Source of the DNA: Pseudogemmatithrix spongiicola
GTDB taxonomy: Bacteria > Gemmatimonadota > Gemmatimonadetes > Gemmatimonadales > Gemmatimonadaceae
Direction: 5' to 3'
Length of the DNA stretch: 64,000 nucleotides
Assembly (NCBI RefSeq): GCF_030623445.1
Contig: NZ_CP130613.1
Span: 2,480,001-2,544,000, forward strand
Notes under the pieces: generated by a model
Told to the model about the DNA's origin: nothing
Database searches by the model: none
What the model saw: the letters and a program-made list of their open reading frames with translations, nothing else
Made by a program: the position numbers and the translations under genes
Part shown: positions 27,778 through 37,565 of the stretch, piece after piece
How the letters are laid out: every line of letters starts with the position of its first letter
How positions within the stretch are numbered: the first letter of the stretch is position 1

Positions 27778-29850
27778 ATGCCCCGCTGGCTCTCCGCCCT
27801 CGTCTGGGCCGCCGTCTCGATCGTCGGCGCTTCCGCGTTCGCCTACCTCGGCCTTCGCCGCGGCGAGACCATCTCCGCCGCCTGGCTAATCACGGCCGCC
27901 GTCTGCACGTACGCCGTCGGATATCGCTTCTACTCGAAGATCATTGCCGCCAAGATCTTCGCGCTCGATGCCACGCGCGCGACGCCCGCCGAGCGCCTGG
28001 CCGACGGCCGCGACTACGTGCCGACGAACAAGTGGGTGGTGTTCGGCCACCACTTCGCGGCCATCGCGGGCCCCGGCCCGCTCGTCGGACCGACGCTGGC
28101 CGCGCAGTTCGGCTTCCTGCCCGGCGCGCTGTGGATCATCGTCGGCGTGGCGATCGGCGGCGCGGTGCAGGACTTCGTCATCCTCTGCGCCTCGGTGCGT
28201 CGCGACGGCAAGTCGCTCGGTCAGATGGCCAAGGAAGAGATCGGCCCCATCGCCGGCTACACCGCACTGGTCGCGGTGATGGGCATCATGATCATCCTGA
28301 TCTCGGTGCTCGCGCTCGTGGTCGTGAACGCGCTGCGCGACTCCGCGTGGGCGACCGTGACCGTCGGACTCACGATCCCCATCGCGATGCTGATGGGCGT
28401 GTACATGCGCTACCTGCGGCCGGGCGCGGTGCTCGAGACGTCGCTCATCGGCCTCGTGCTGCTCGCCGTCTCGCTGTATGTGGGTCGCTGGGCCGCGGAG
28501 CACGCGGTGCTCGGGCCGATGTTCACCCTGAGCGGCCCGACGCTGGCGTGGGCGGTGATGATCTACGGCTTCGCGGCGTCCGTGATGCCTGTGTGGCTGC
28601 TGCTCGCCCCGCGCGACTACCTGAGTGCCTTCGTGAAGATCGGTGTCGTGCTGGCCCTCGCGATCGGCATCCTGCTGGTGCTGCCGCCGCTGCAGATGCC
28701 CGCCGTGACGCAGTTCGTGGATGGCACGGGTCCGGTGTTCGCGGGCAAGCTGTTCCCGTTCGTGTTCATCACGATCGCCTGCGGCTCCATCTCGGGATTC
28801 CACGCCCTGATCGCGAGCGGCACGACGCCGAAGCTGCTCGATAACGAGGCCGACGCGCGCATGGTCGGCTACGGCGCCATGCTTACCGAGTCCCTGGTCG
28901 CGGTGATGGCCCTCATCGCCGCCTGCGTGCTGACGCCGGGCATCTACTTCGCCATCAACGCACCGGCGGGCATCCTCGGGACCACGGCAGAGAGCGCGGC
29001 GGAGGTGATCCGCACCTGGGGCTTCACGCTCAACCCGGCGGATCTCACGGCACTGGCCGCACAGGTCGAGGAGAGCTCGCTGCTCTCGCGCACCGGCGGC
29101 GCGCCGTCGCTGGCCGTCGGCATGGCCAACATCTTCGCCTCGGTGCTCGGCGGCGAGGGCGCGATGGGCCTGTGGTACCACTTCGCCCTCATGTTCGAGG
29201 CGCTGTTCATCCTCACTACGGTCGACGCCGGCACCCGCGTCGGACGCTTCATGCTGCAGGACCTCGGCAAGCATGTGTGGGCGCCCTTCGGCAGGGTGAG
29301 CTGGTATCCGGCGGTGGTCGCCGCATCGTTCATCGTCTGCGCGATGTGGGGGTGGTTCCTCTATCAGGGCGTGACTGACCCGCTGGGCGGCATCAACTCG
29401 CTGTGGCCGCTGTTCGGCATCTCCAACCAGTTGCTCGCCACGGTGGCGCTGTGCGTCGGCACGACCATCATCATCAAGATGGGTAAGGCGAAGTACGCCT
29501 TCGTCACGGTGATCCCGATGGTGTGGCTGGTGATCGTGACGTCGACGGCCAGCCTTGCGAAGATCTTCGACCCGAATCCGCGCATCGGCTTCCTGAGCCA
29601 CGCGCAGTGGGTGCGTGACAAGCTCGCGGCCGGCGAGCCGATTCCCGGCGTGAGCGATGCCGCGGGCGCCGCGCGCCTCATCCTCAACGACCAAGTGAAC
29701 ACGGCGGTCGCCGCGTTCTTCCTGATCGCGACGTTCATCATCCTCGTCGACTCGGCGCGCACGTGGTACGGCGTGCTCAGCGGGCGTCAGGCGGCCGTGT
29801 CGACGGAAACGCCGTACGAGCGCTCAGCGCGGGCTGTGGCGCGTGCGTAA
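27778..29850 (+). CDS. cstA: Carbon starvation protein A, pyruvate/peptide transporter
   Basis: 690 residues, about 16 membrane helices. ATG 27778 is chosen because its first residues line up one for one with E. coli CstA, whereas GTG 27730 would add 16. Diagnostic stretches include DYVPTNKWVVFGHHFAAIAG, GPLVGPTLAAQ, GAVQDFVILCASVRRDGKSL, LLLAPRDYLSAFVKIG, ACGSISGFHALIASGTTPK and DAGTRVGRFMLQDLG. E. coli CstA-type proteins import pyruvate and have been linked to peptide uptake. The next plus-strand genes are an S9 peptidase and the usual partner ybdD. Confidence 0.96.
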   Translation: MPRWLSALVWAAVSIVGASAFAYLGLRRGETISAAWLITAAVCTYAVGYRFYSKIIAAKIFALDATRATPAERLADGRDYVPTNKWVVFGHHFAAIAGPGPLVGPTLAAQFGFLPGALWIIVGVAIGGAVQDFVILCASVRRDGKSLGQMAKEEIGPIAGYTALVAVMGIMIILISVLALVVVNALRDSAWATVTVGLTIPIAMLMGVYMRYLRPGAVLETSLIGLVLLAVSLYVGRWAAEHAVLGPMFTLSGPTLAWAVMIYGFAASVMPVWLLLAPRDYLSAFVKIGVVLALAIGILLVLPPLQMPAVTQFVDGTGPVFAGKLFPFVFITIACGSISGFHALIASGTTPKLLDNEADARMVGYGAMLTESLVAVMALIAACVLTPGIYFAINAPAGILGTTAESAAEVIRTWGFTLNPADLTALAAQVEESSLLSRTGGAPSLAVGMANIFASVLGGEGAMGLWYHFALMFEALFILTTVDAGTRVGRFMLQDLGKHVWAPFGRVSWYPAVVAASFIVCAMWGWFLYQGVTDPLGGINSLWPLFGISNQLLATVALCVGTTIIIKMGKAKYAFVTVIPMVWLVIVTSTASLAKIFDPNPRIGFLSHAQWVRDKLAAGEPIPGVSDAAGAARLILNDQVNTAVAAFFLIATFIILVDSARTWYGVLSGRQAAVSTETPYERSARAVARA

Positions 29851-29863
29851 GGCTTTCAAGAAC

Positions 29864-29999
29864 TTGCCACAGAGACGCAGAGACACGGAGCCTTGCGCAA
29901 CGCGCCTCGGAGTTCGACGCGGAAGCGTTCCACGAGTCCGGTCTCGCTGAACGCAGTGCGCGGCACGCAGCCCTCCGTGCCTCTGTGTCTCTGTGGCAA
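29864..29999. repeat. Imperfect inverted repeat, 26-base arms
   Basis: Arms at 29864-29889 and 29974-29999 match in 24 of 26 positions (shared core TTGCCACAGAGAC). The 84-base centre carries no recognisable gene. The element fills the gap between cstA and the S9 peptidase. It could form a long hairpin, act as a terminator, or be a mobile MITE/REP-like repeat. No transposase-type target duplication is evident. Confidence 0.7.
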
Positions 30000-30022
30000 A
30001 GTCGTTCCCATCCCAGAACCCG

Positions 30023-32368
30023 ATGCCTGACATGCGTCGTCTCCTCGCCCTCGCCCTGATTGCCGCCGCGCCGTTGGCTGCGCAGCAGCAATCCACGTTC
30101 GACCTCTCGGTGCGCAACATCATGCGCGGGCCGGAGCTCTATGGCCGCGAGCCTGCACAGGTGCGCTGGACCGCCGATGGCCAGTGGGTCTACTTCCGCT
30201 GGCTGCCGCCGGGCAGCGCCTGGGACGCGCAACTCAAGCCGTACCGCATCGCGCCGCGTGCCGGTGCGCAGCCGGAACTGGTCAGCGACGCGCACATGGA
30301 CTCCGTCGCGCCCTGGCTCGCGAGCGGCCCGCGCTCGCGCGACGGCCGCCTGCGCGTCGTCGCCGCCAACGGCGACATCTGGCTGCAGCAGCGCGATGCC
30401 CAGCAGCGCATCACTCTGCGTCGCGTGACGCAGACGGCCGCCAGCGAGAACGCCCCACGCATCGCGCCGGATGGTCGAACGCTGTACTTCGTGCGCGACA
30501 ACAACGCCTTCGCGTTCGACCTCGCATCGGGCCTCACGCGCCAGCTCACGGACATCCGCTCTGGCACCGCACCGCGTGACCCCGAAGCCCCGAAGGGGCA
30601 GCGGGCCGCGGTCGCCGAGCAACAGAAGCTGCTGCTCGAGTACGTGCGCGAACAGCTCCGCGCCGATTCCATCCGGCGCGCCGAGCGTCGTGAGGCGGAA
30701 GCCCGTGCGCTGCCCGTGGTCTGGATTCCGCAGGCTGAGCGCGTGACCGGGCTGTCGGTCTCGCCGGACGGCCAGAGCGCGCTCATCTCGACGTTCCTGC
30801 CGGCACAGGGCACCAAGGGCTCCGACGTCCCGGACTACATCACCACGGATGGCTATCCGCGCATGATCCCCGGCCGCACCAAGGTCGGCGATGCGCAGGG
30901 CACGGCGAAGGTGGGCCATCTCGACTTCGCGTCGGGCAAGGTGACCTGGCTCAAGCTCTCGCCGGACTCCACGAGCGCCGCGGGAGGCGCGCAAGTTGGG
31001 GACTGGAGCGCCGACGGTCGCTTCGCCATCGTCTCCGTGACGAGCGCGGACTTCAAGCATCGCTGGATCTGGAGCGTCGCCTCCGCGGCCGGGGCCACCG
31101 TGCTCGTGGACGCGCTCCGCGACGAGGCGTGGGTGAACGGTCCGTGCTTCAACTGCACCGGCTTCACGCCCGATGGCCGCATCTGGTTCGTCTCTTAGCG
31201 CACGGGGTTCTCGCACCTCTACACCGTGCGCCCCGACGGGTCCGACAAGCTCGCCATCACCAGCGGCCGCTGGGAAGTGCTCGAGGTGGCCATCAGCGAG
31301 GACGGGCGCAGCTTCGAGCTGAGCACATCGGAACCCTCGCCGTTCACGCGCCAGGCCTATCGTGTCCCGCTCACCGGCGGACCGCGCAGCCGCATCACCG
31401 CGGGCGATGGCGGCCACAGCGTGACGTTCGCGCCCGACGGACAGCGCTATGTGTCCGTGTACTCCGAGGCCAACACGCCGCCCGAGCTCTACCTGGGTCG
31501 CGTCGGCCAAGCGGCGACGACACGCCTCACGACGTCGACCACCGAAGAGTTCCGCCGCCATGCGTGGATCAAGCCGGCCATCGTGATGATCCCCGGTGAG
31601 GATGGCACGCCCGTCCCGGCGCGCATCTACCGCCCGCAGGATGTCGGCGCGCAGCCGAACGGCGCCGGCGTCATCTTCGTGCACGGCGCGGGCTACCTGC
31701 ACAACGTCCACAATTGGTGGAGCACGTACTCGCGCGAGTACATGTTCCACCACCTGCTCGCCGCGAAGGGTTACACGGTGCTCGACATCGACTACCGGGG
31801 CTCGGCGGGCTACGGTCGCGACTGGCGTACGGCGATCTACCGGCACATGGGCGGCTGGGACCTCAACGACCACGTGAGCGGCTCGATGTACCTCAGCGCC
31901 AACTTCGGCATCAACCCCGAGCGCATCGGCATCTACGGCGGCTCCTACGGCGGCTTCATCACGCTGATGGCTCTGTTCAACAAGGCCGAGTACTTCGGCG
32001 CCGGCGCCGCGCTGCGCTCCGTCACCGACTGGGCGCACTACAACCACGGCTACACCGGACGCATCCTGAACCTGCCGCAGGACGATACGCTCTCGTACCG
32101 TCGGTCGTCGCCGATCTTCTTCGCCGAGGGCCTGAACGATCCGCTGCTCATCGCCCACGGCATGATCGACACGAACGTGCAGTTCCAGGACGTCGTGCAA
32201 CTCGCCCAGCGGCTTATCGAGCTCGGCAAGGAAGGCTGGGAGATGGCCGTGTATCCGGTCGAAGACCACGGATTCGTCCGGCCCAGCTCGTGGACGGACG
32301 AGTACCGCCGCATCCTCGAACTCTTCGACCGCACGATCGGCCCCAACGGGAGCAAGGCGCGGCCGTGA
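30023..32368 (+). pseudogene. S9 prolyl oligopeptidase family protein, interrupted by TAG
   Basis: Signal peptide (ALALIAAAPLAAQ), beta-propeller with WTADGQWVYFRW and LSVSPDGQSALIST blades, then an alpha/beta-hydrolase domain: VIFVHGAGYLHN, nucleophile G-G-S-Y-G-G in IGIYGGSYGGFITL, Asp in AHGMIDTNVQFQD, and His in VEDHGFVRP. TAG at 31196-31198 (codon 392) splits the frame within WFVS-stop-RTGFSHLYTV, where relatives have Glu (SER-x-G-x-x-H-L-Y). GAG to TAG is one base change. No frameshift; both halves are otherwise intact. It may be a recent pseudogene, a sequencing error or read-through. ATG 30032 is an alternative start. Confidence 0.85.
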
Positions 32369-32538
32369 TCGCACGCCTCGCGGCCATCCTGCGGCGCATC
32401 ATCGGGGCGCCGGACTACGCGGCCTACGTCGCGCATGTCCGCGCGCACCATCCGGAGCGCGAACCGCTCGGCGAGCGCGAGTTCCTCGCCGAGCGGCTGA
32501 ACGCCCGCTACGAGAAGCCCGGCGCGCGCTGCTGCTAG
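32365..32538 (+). CDS. YbdD/YjiX family small protein, CstA partner
   Basis: 57 residues from GTG 32365, overlapping the peptidase stop (GTGA). GAPDYAAYVAHVRAHHPERE, GEREFLAERLNARY and the C-terminal GARCC match the DUF466 family, whose E. coli member YbdD is encoded directly after cstA and is needed for pyruvate uptake with related transporters. Here the peptidase gene has come between the two. Its stop codon shares CTAG with the convergent MFS gene's stop. Confidence 0.9.
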   Translation: MIARLAAILRRIIGAPDYAAYVAHVRAHHPEREPLGEREFLAERLNARYEKPGARCC

Positions 32539-33761
32539 GCGCGTTGCCGGGGCACCACGACGGCGAAGAGCAGGCTCGAGAGCGCAGCGATGCCGGCGGC
32601 CATCACGAACGCCGACTCGGCACCGTACGCATCCCAGACGATGCCGAAGATGATGCTGGCCGGCAGCGCGGCGATGCCCACGGCTGCATTGAACCATCCG
32701 AATGCCGCACCGCGCCGCGCAGGGGGCGCGAGATCCGCCACCAGCGCCTTCTCCGTGCCTTCGCTCAAGCCGAAGTACAGACCGTACACCACGAACAGCG
32801 CCCAGGCGTGCCACTGCACCGAGGCGACCGCGAAGCCGAGGTACACGAACGCGTAGATGCCCCAGCCGCTCAGGATGAGCGGACGTCGGCCGAATCGGTC
32901 GGACAGGGCGCCGCCGACGAACGAGCTCGAGGACTTCACCACGTGCAGCGCCGCCCAGAGAATGGGGATCATCGCCTGCGGCACGCCGAGCTGCGAGGCA
33001 CGAAGCAGCAAGAAAGCATCCGTGGAGAGGCTCAGCGTGAACAGGAAGATCACGGCCAGCATCTTCCAGAACGCGGCGCCCAGCGGTTCGTCGCTTTCGC
33101 GGTGCAAGGCCGGCACCGGCGGGCCATTCACGTCCGTCCCTTGTTTCACGCTCGCGGCCGCCACCACGCGCGGCGTCGTCAGGCTTCGCGGCGCCTCTCG
33201 CACGAAGAGCACGAGGAATAGCACCGACAGCAATCCGGGCACCGCCGTCCAGAAGAAGAGCGTGCGCAAGTCCGCCCACTGGTACGTTAGCGCCGCCCAC
33301 GCGATCAACGGGCCGAACACCGCGCCGAGGTTGTCCGACCCGCGGTGCACCCCGTAGGCGTATCCGCGCTGCCCGACCGCCACCGAGTCCGCGATCAGCG
33401 CATCCCGCGGCGCCGTGCGGATGCCCTTGCCGAACCGATCGCTCATGCGAATCGCCAAGACTTGGCCCGCGCCTTGGGCGAAGCCGATGAGCGGACGGGA
33501 GAGTGCCGCGATCGTGTAGCCGATGACCACCAGCGGCTTCCGCCGCCGCGTCCGGTCACTCCACCATCCCGCCGGGAGCCGCAGCAACGACGACACGCTC
33601 TCGGCGAACCCTTCGATCACGCCAAGTCCTGCGGCGCTGACGCCCAGCGTCGTCGTGAGGAACACCGGCAGCAGCGGATACACTAACTCGCTGGCTACAT
33701 CGGTGAGGAAGCTCACCGCAGCCAGGATCTTGACGTTGCGGGGGAGCTTCACGTCAGCCAT
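32535..33761 (-). CDS. MFS transporter
   Basis: 408 residues, twelve helices. N-terminal FLTDVASELVYPLLPVFL and GVIEGFAESVSSLLRLPAGWWSDR, DRFGKGIRTAPRDALIADS and GGALSDRFGRRPL are typical of the MFS subgroup annotated as YcaD/EmrB-like or sugar exporters. Substrate unknown; its position as last gene of a sugar operon suggests carbohydrate or conjugate transport. ATG 33761 overlaps the kinase gene by 13 bases. A much longer frame upstream is not coding. Confidence 0.88.
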   Translation of the reverse strand: MADVKLPRNVKILAAVSFLTDVASELVYPLLPVFLTTTLGVSAAGLGVIEGFAESVSSLLRLPAGWWSDRTRRRKPLVVIGYTIAALSRPLIGFAQGAGQVLAIRMSDRFGKGIRTAPRDALIADSVAVGQRGYAYGVHRGSDNLGAVFGPLIAWAALTYQWADLRTLFFWTAVPGLLSVLFLVLFVREAPRSLTTPRVVAAASVKQGTDVNGPPVPALHRESDEPLGAAFWKMLAVIFLFTLSLSTDAFLLLRASQLGVPQAMIPILWAALHVVKSSSSFVGGALSDRFGRRPLILSGWGIYAFVYLGFAVASVQWHAWALFVVYGLYFGLSEGTEKALVADLAPPARRGAAFGWFNAAVGIAALPASIIFGIVWDAYGAESAFVMAAGIAALSSLLFAVVVPRQRA

Positions 33762-34960
33762 CGGACGCCCGCCGACGGCTGCAGCCGCAACCATTCGCTC
33801 TTCGCCGCGCGCGCCGGATGGCTGCTCGCGTACAGCGCGCGCCAGCGGTCCCGCACCGCATCGGCGTCGGCGGCGTCGCAGATGGCCCACACTGCCCCGC
33901 CGAATCCTGCGCCGAAGGCGGACGCCGCATGCGCGCCGGCGCTGAGCGCGGCCCGCGCGAGGAACATGGTCTCGGAAATCTGATTGCGGAGCGCCAGCTC
34001 CGCCCCCTGCTGTGACTCCACGGCCCAGCGCCGCAACGCGCTCGCATCGCCGTTCCGCATGGCCGCGAGCGCTCCGGGCACGACGACGTCCACCTCGCGC
34101 TGGAACTGCGTGAGTCTCACCGAAAGCAGCGGCGCATCGCTCGAGGCCTGCACGAGGCGATCCAGCCGCGCCCGCGCATCGGGGGCTGACGACAGCGCGG
34201 CGGCCAGCGACCGGTCGTGGCGGCGCTCTACGGCATTCCAGCGTGTCAGGAGGCCATGCACGAGATCCGCCGCGCGGTTGTAGTCCGCCTGCGCCGCACC
34301 CGTCTTGGTCGCGCGCACCCCGCTGGTCGCGACGAGCAACGCCCAGTGCCTGGGGAACGCCGCGTCGCCCACGGCCCGCGCCGGCAGGTAGCCGTACACG
34401 CCGACGCGGCCGTCCGCGTTGCAGAGGATCGCCACGTGGTCCTGCGCGCCGCCTCGCGTGCCGACGCCGCGTTCACCGCTCCACGGACCGAACGCCCCGC
34501 CGGTCTCCACCGCACCGCAATACTCCGCCAGCGCCAGCGGCTCGCCGAGATACCGCGTCCAGTCCGGTCGCGAGGTGAGCTCGTTCGCCTCGGCCACGGC
34601 GAGCGTCAGCATCGTCACGAAGGCGGACGAGCTCGAAAGCCCCGCCGAGCGCGGTAGCGTGCTCTCGGAGACCACGCGCACGCCGTGCCGCAGCGGCCCG
34701 AAGTCCCGCGCCAGCCGTCGGGCGACGGCGGCGATGTACGTGCCGCCGTGCGCGCCGCCGGGGCGGGCGTCGCGGCGCAGCGGCACGCGCGCGCGACGGC
34801 CCGTACGCCGGTCCTCGAGGTCGATCACCGCCACGTCGATCCGCTCGACGTCGGCGGTGATGCCTTCCTCGATGGCACAGGTCATCGAGATCCCGCCGCC
34901 GTAGTCCACGTGCTTGCCGAAGAGCTCGATGCGGCCCGGCACGAAGAGCTGCCGATTCAC
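33749..34960 (-). CDS. GHMP-family sugar kinase, galactokinase-like
   Basis: 403 residues, GTG start overlapping the nucleotidyltransferase stop. PGRIELFGKHVDYGGG matches the galactokinase signature with changes at two positions (E for N, K for E), PRSAGLSSSSAFV is the ATP-binding motif, and AFGAGFGGAVWA the third GHMP motif. The family phosphorylates the sugar anomeric hydroxyl. Because the neighbours are a GH109-like protein and a nucleotidyltransferase, galactose or N-acetylgalactosamine is a reasonable guess, not shown by sequence. Confidence 0.85.
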   Translation of the reverse strand: MNRQLFVPGRIELFGKHVDYGGGISMTCAIEEGITADVERIDVAVIDLEDRRTGRRARVPLRRDARPGGAHGGTYIAAVARRLARDFGPLRHGVRVVSESTLPRSAGLSSSSAFVTMLTLAVAEANELTSRPDWTRYLGEPLALAEYCGAVETGGAFGPWSGERGVGTRGGAQDHVAILCNADGRVGVYGYLPARAVGDAAFPRHWALLVATSGVRATKTGAAQADYNRAADLVHGLLTRWNAVERRHDRSLAAALSSAPDARARLDRLVQASSDAPLLSVRLTQFQREVDVVVPGALAAMRNGDASALRRWAVESQQGAELALRNQISETMFLARAALSAGAHAASAFGAGFGGAVWAICDAADADAVRDRWRALYASSHPARAAKSEWLRLQPSAGVRWLT

Positions 34961-35802
34961 GGCTTCGGCACGCGGCCGGCCAACCGCGCCTCAAGCGTCG
35001 CGATGTCCCGACGATGCGTGAGGTCGAACACCGCCTCGGCGCGGCGATGCACGGCGAAGCGCTCGCCGCGCCGCATCGCCTCGCGCACGGCGTCGGCCAG
35101 CTCCAGCTCACCGCGCGGCGACGGTGATATCGCCGTGCAGGCGTCGAAGATCGTGTCGCGGAAACGCCAGAGGTTCATCGAGACCCAGCGTGGCGTGGCC
35201 TTGAGCAGCGGGTGACCCTGCTCGGGCTTCTCGACGATGTCACGTAGCATGTCGTCGTCGCCGATGTCGAGGAGCGCGAATCGCGACACGCGCTCCGCCT
35301 CGATGCCGCTGTCACGCACGAGAGCGTCCGCGTCGTACGCGATCACTCCGGGGCCGCGCGCGTCCACCAACGCCTCGATCGCTGGCGCTGCATACAGGTT
35401 GTCCGCGTTGCACATGAGGAAGTGCCGACGGCCGCCGGTATCCGAGGGCGCACCAAGCGCGGCGCAGACGGCCTCACGCGCCGAGAGCAGGGCCTGTGCG
35501 GTGCCGCGCGGCTCCTCTTGCACCGCGAAGCGCACCCGGAGGCGCGCTGGCGGGTGTTCGACATCGTACCGCGTGCGCAGCGGGGAGTCTCCCGGCGGGA
35601 CCACGAGCACGACATCGCGCACGCCGCCCTCTGCCAGCTCGTGCAGCACGAAGTCGAGGAGCGGGCGACCGGCCAATGGCACGAGCCCCTTGGTGCCAGC
35701 CGAGGCCGCGGCGGCCTGCCCGGCATCGAGCGCGGTGCCGTCATCGGCACGCAGGCGCGTGCCGAGCCCACGGGCCAGGATGACGGCGAGTGTGGCACGC
35801 AT
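34957..35802 (-). CDS. Sugar-1-phosphate nucleotidyltransferase
   Basis: 281 residues from ATG 35802. N-terminal AVILARGLGTRLRADDG is the nucleotide loop (Ala-Arg replaces the usual Ala-Gly), GTKGLVPLAGRPLLDFVL holds the activating Lys, and LMCNADNLYAAP the metal-binding Asp. No hexapeptide domain. Next to the sugar kinase it could turn a sugar-1-phosphate into an NDP-sugar in a salvage route. Overlaps the symporter stop by one base (TGATG). Confidence 0.85.
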   Translation of the reverse strand: MRATLAVILARGLGTRLRADDGTALDAGQAAAASAGTKGLVPLAGRPLLDFVLHELAEGGVRDVVLVVPPGDSPLRTRYDVEHPPARLRVRFAVQEEPRGTAQALLSAREAVCAALGAPSDTGGRRHFLMCNADNLYAAPAIEALVDARGPGVIAYDADALVRDSGIEAERVSRFALLDIGDDDMLRDIVEKPEQGHPLLKATPRWVSMNLWRFRDTIFDACTAISPSPRGELELADAVREAMRRGERFAVHRRAEAVFDLTHRRDIATLEARLAGRVPKP

Positions 35803-37565
35803 CAGGCGGTCGCTCGGAATCCCTGCACGATGCGCCACGCGCCTGCGCCGCTCACCACGAACACCACTGCCCAGACCATCGCCAACGCGGAGTTCGCCAT
35901 CAGCCATGCACCCACGCCAAACAACGCCGCGTACACGAAGAGCACGCCGCACACCCAGCCCAAGAGCGCCTGCGCGAACGAGTCGGGCGAGGCGGTGAGT
36001 CCCGCGGCCGCGCGCACCTGCGTCCAGCCAGGACCCGCAGGGCGCACCAGCTGATAGAAGCGCTGCAGCACCGCCGCGTCCGTGCGCGGCCCGAGGAACG
36101 CGGCCAACAGCCAGATGACGGTCGTCGCGCCCACCGTCACGAGCAGCGCGTGATGCGCCGCGACCTCGACGCCCGCGCGGCGCGCCAGTTCGAAGCCCAG
36201 CGCGATCGCGAACGACCCGAGCATGGCCGCGATCTCTGCGGCGGCGTTCACGCGCCACCAATACCAGCGGAGCAAGTAGAGCAACCCGGTGCCAGCGCCG
36301 ATCGAGAGCAGCAACGTGAATCCGGCGCGCGCGGTCTCCAGGTAGAACGTCAGCGCCGCCGCGACCACCATCAGGCCGGCGGTGACGAGCCGGCCGACGA
36401 GCACGTAGTGCGCCTCGCTGGCCTCGGGCTTCACGAAGCGCCGGTAGAGATCGTGCACGAGGTAGCTCGTGCCCCAGTTGAGATGCGTGACGATGGTGCT
36501 CACGTACGCCGAGAGCAGGCCCGCCACCATGAGCCCCAGCCAGCCGACCGGCAGGAACGTGAGCATGGCCGGGTACGCGATGTCGTTGCCGATCAGGGTG
36601 CGCGGCACGTCGGGGAAGGCGCGCGCGATGTCGTCCAGCGACGGGAACACGAGCATCGAACTCAGCGCGACGATGATCCACGGCCAGGTGCGCAGGCCGT
36701 AGTGCGCGACGTTGAAGAACAGCGTGCCGAACAGCGCGTCCTGTTCGCTCTTCGAGGCGAGCATGCGCTGCGCGATGTAGCTGCCGCCGCCGGGCTACGC
36801 ACCCGGATACCACACCGACCACCACTGCACCGTCAACGGCAGCACGAACACCGTGAGCGCCACCGTCCAGTCGGAAAAGTCCGGCAGGAAAGTGTAGGCC
36901 TGCGCCGGCAGCTGGCTGAACAGGCCCATGAGCCCGCCGACTTCCGGCCGCTGCAGCGCGAAGTACGCCGCGGCGAACGACCCGGCCATCGCGATGCCGA
37001 ACTGGATGAAGTCCGCGACGAGCACGCCCCAGAGCCCGCTCACCACGGCGAACAGCACGTTGAGCACCGCGCACACGGCCAGCGTCTGCCACATCGGCCA
37101 GCCCAGCAGGATGCTCGCGATCTTCGCCGCGGCGAGGTTCACCGTCGCCATGATGACGACGTTGAACACGAGGCCGAGGTACACGGCGCGGAAGCCGCGC
37201 ACGAGACTCGCGGCACGGCCCGAATACCGGATCTCATAGAACTCGAGATCGGTCAGCACGCCCGAGCGCCGCCACATCCGCGCGTAGAAGAACACCGTCG
37301 CCATGCCGGTGAGCAGGAAGGCCCACCACACCCAGTTGCCGGCCACGCCGCCGCCGCGCACGAGGTCGGTGACGAGGTTCGGCGTGTCGGTGGAGAACGT
37401 GGTCGCGACCATCGACACGCCGATCAGCCACCATGGTGCGGCGCGACCGCTCGTGAAGAACTCCGTGGTGTTGCTGCCGGCGCGGCGTGCGAGCAGCAAC
37501 GCGGGCACGAAGGCGACGGTGAGTGACAGGACGACGATCGTCCAATCCAGTGCGGTGAGTCTCAC
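35802..37565 (-). pseudogene. Na+/solute symporter (SSS family), interrupted by TAG
   Basis: 588 codons. GTG 37565 overlaps the stop of the GH109-like gene. Helices with SNTTEFFTSGRAAPWWLIG, FSTDTPNLVTDLVRGGG and LTVQWWSVWYPGA, then TAG (36797-36795), then PGGGSYIAQRMLASKSE and the remaining helices to the end. SGLT-like relatives read WYPGAEPGGG, so the lost residue is Glu and GAG to TAG is a single change. The reading frame is otherwise perfect. Unless read through, transport would be lost. It would import sugar released by the GH109-like enzyme. Confidence 0.85.

Noticed and set aside
27886-29694. 602-codon minus-strand ORF opposite cstA
   Set aside because: Antisense shadow of cstA; His/Arg-rich, no recognisable domain or start signal.
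29777-32374. 865-codon minus-strand ORF opposite the S9 peptidase
   Set aside because: Composition is Arg/Ala/Gly/His-rich with no motifs; it mirrors the high-GC coding strand. The plus strand has clear peptidase motifs.
31196-36797. TAG reassigned to an amino acid in this organism
   Set aside because: Several intact genes end properly at TAG (for example etfA, the SDR at 17908, the antiporter at 24341, the MoxR gene at 50296), so general reassignment does not fit.
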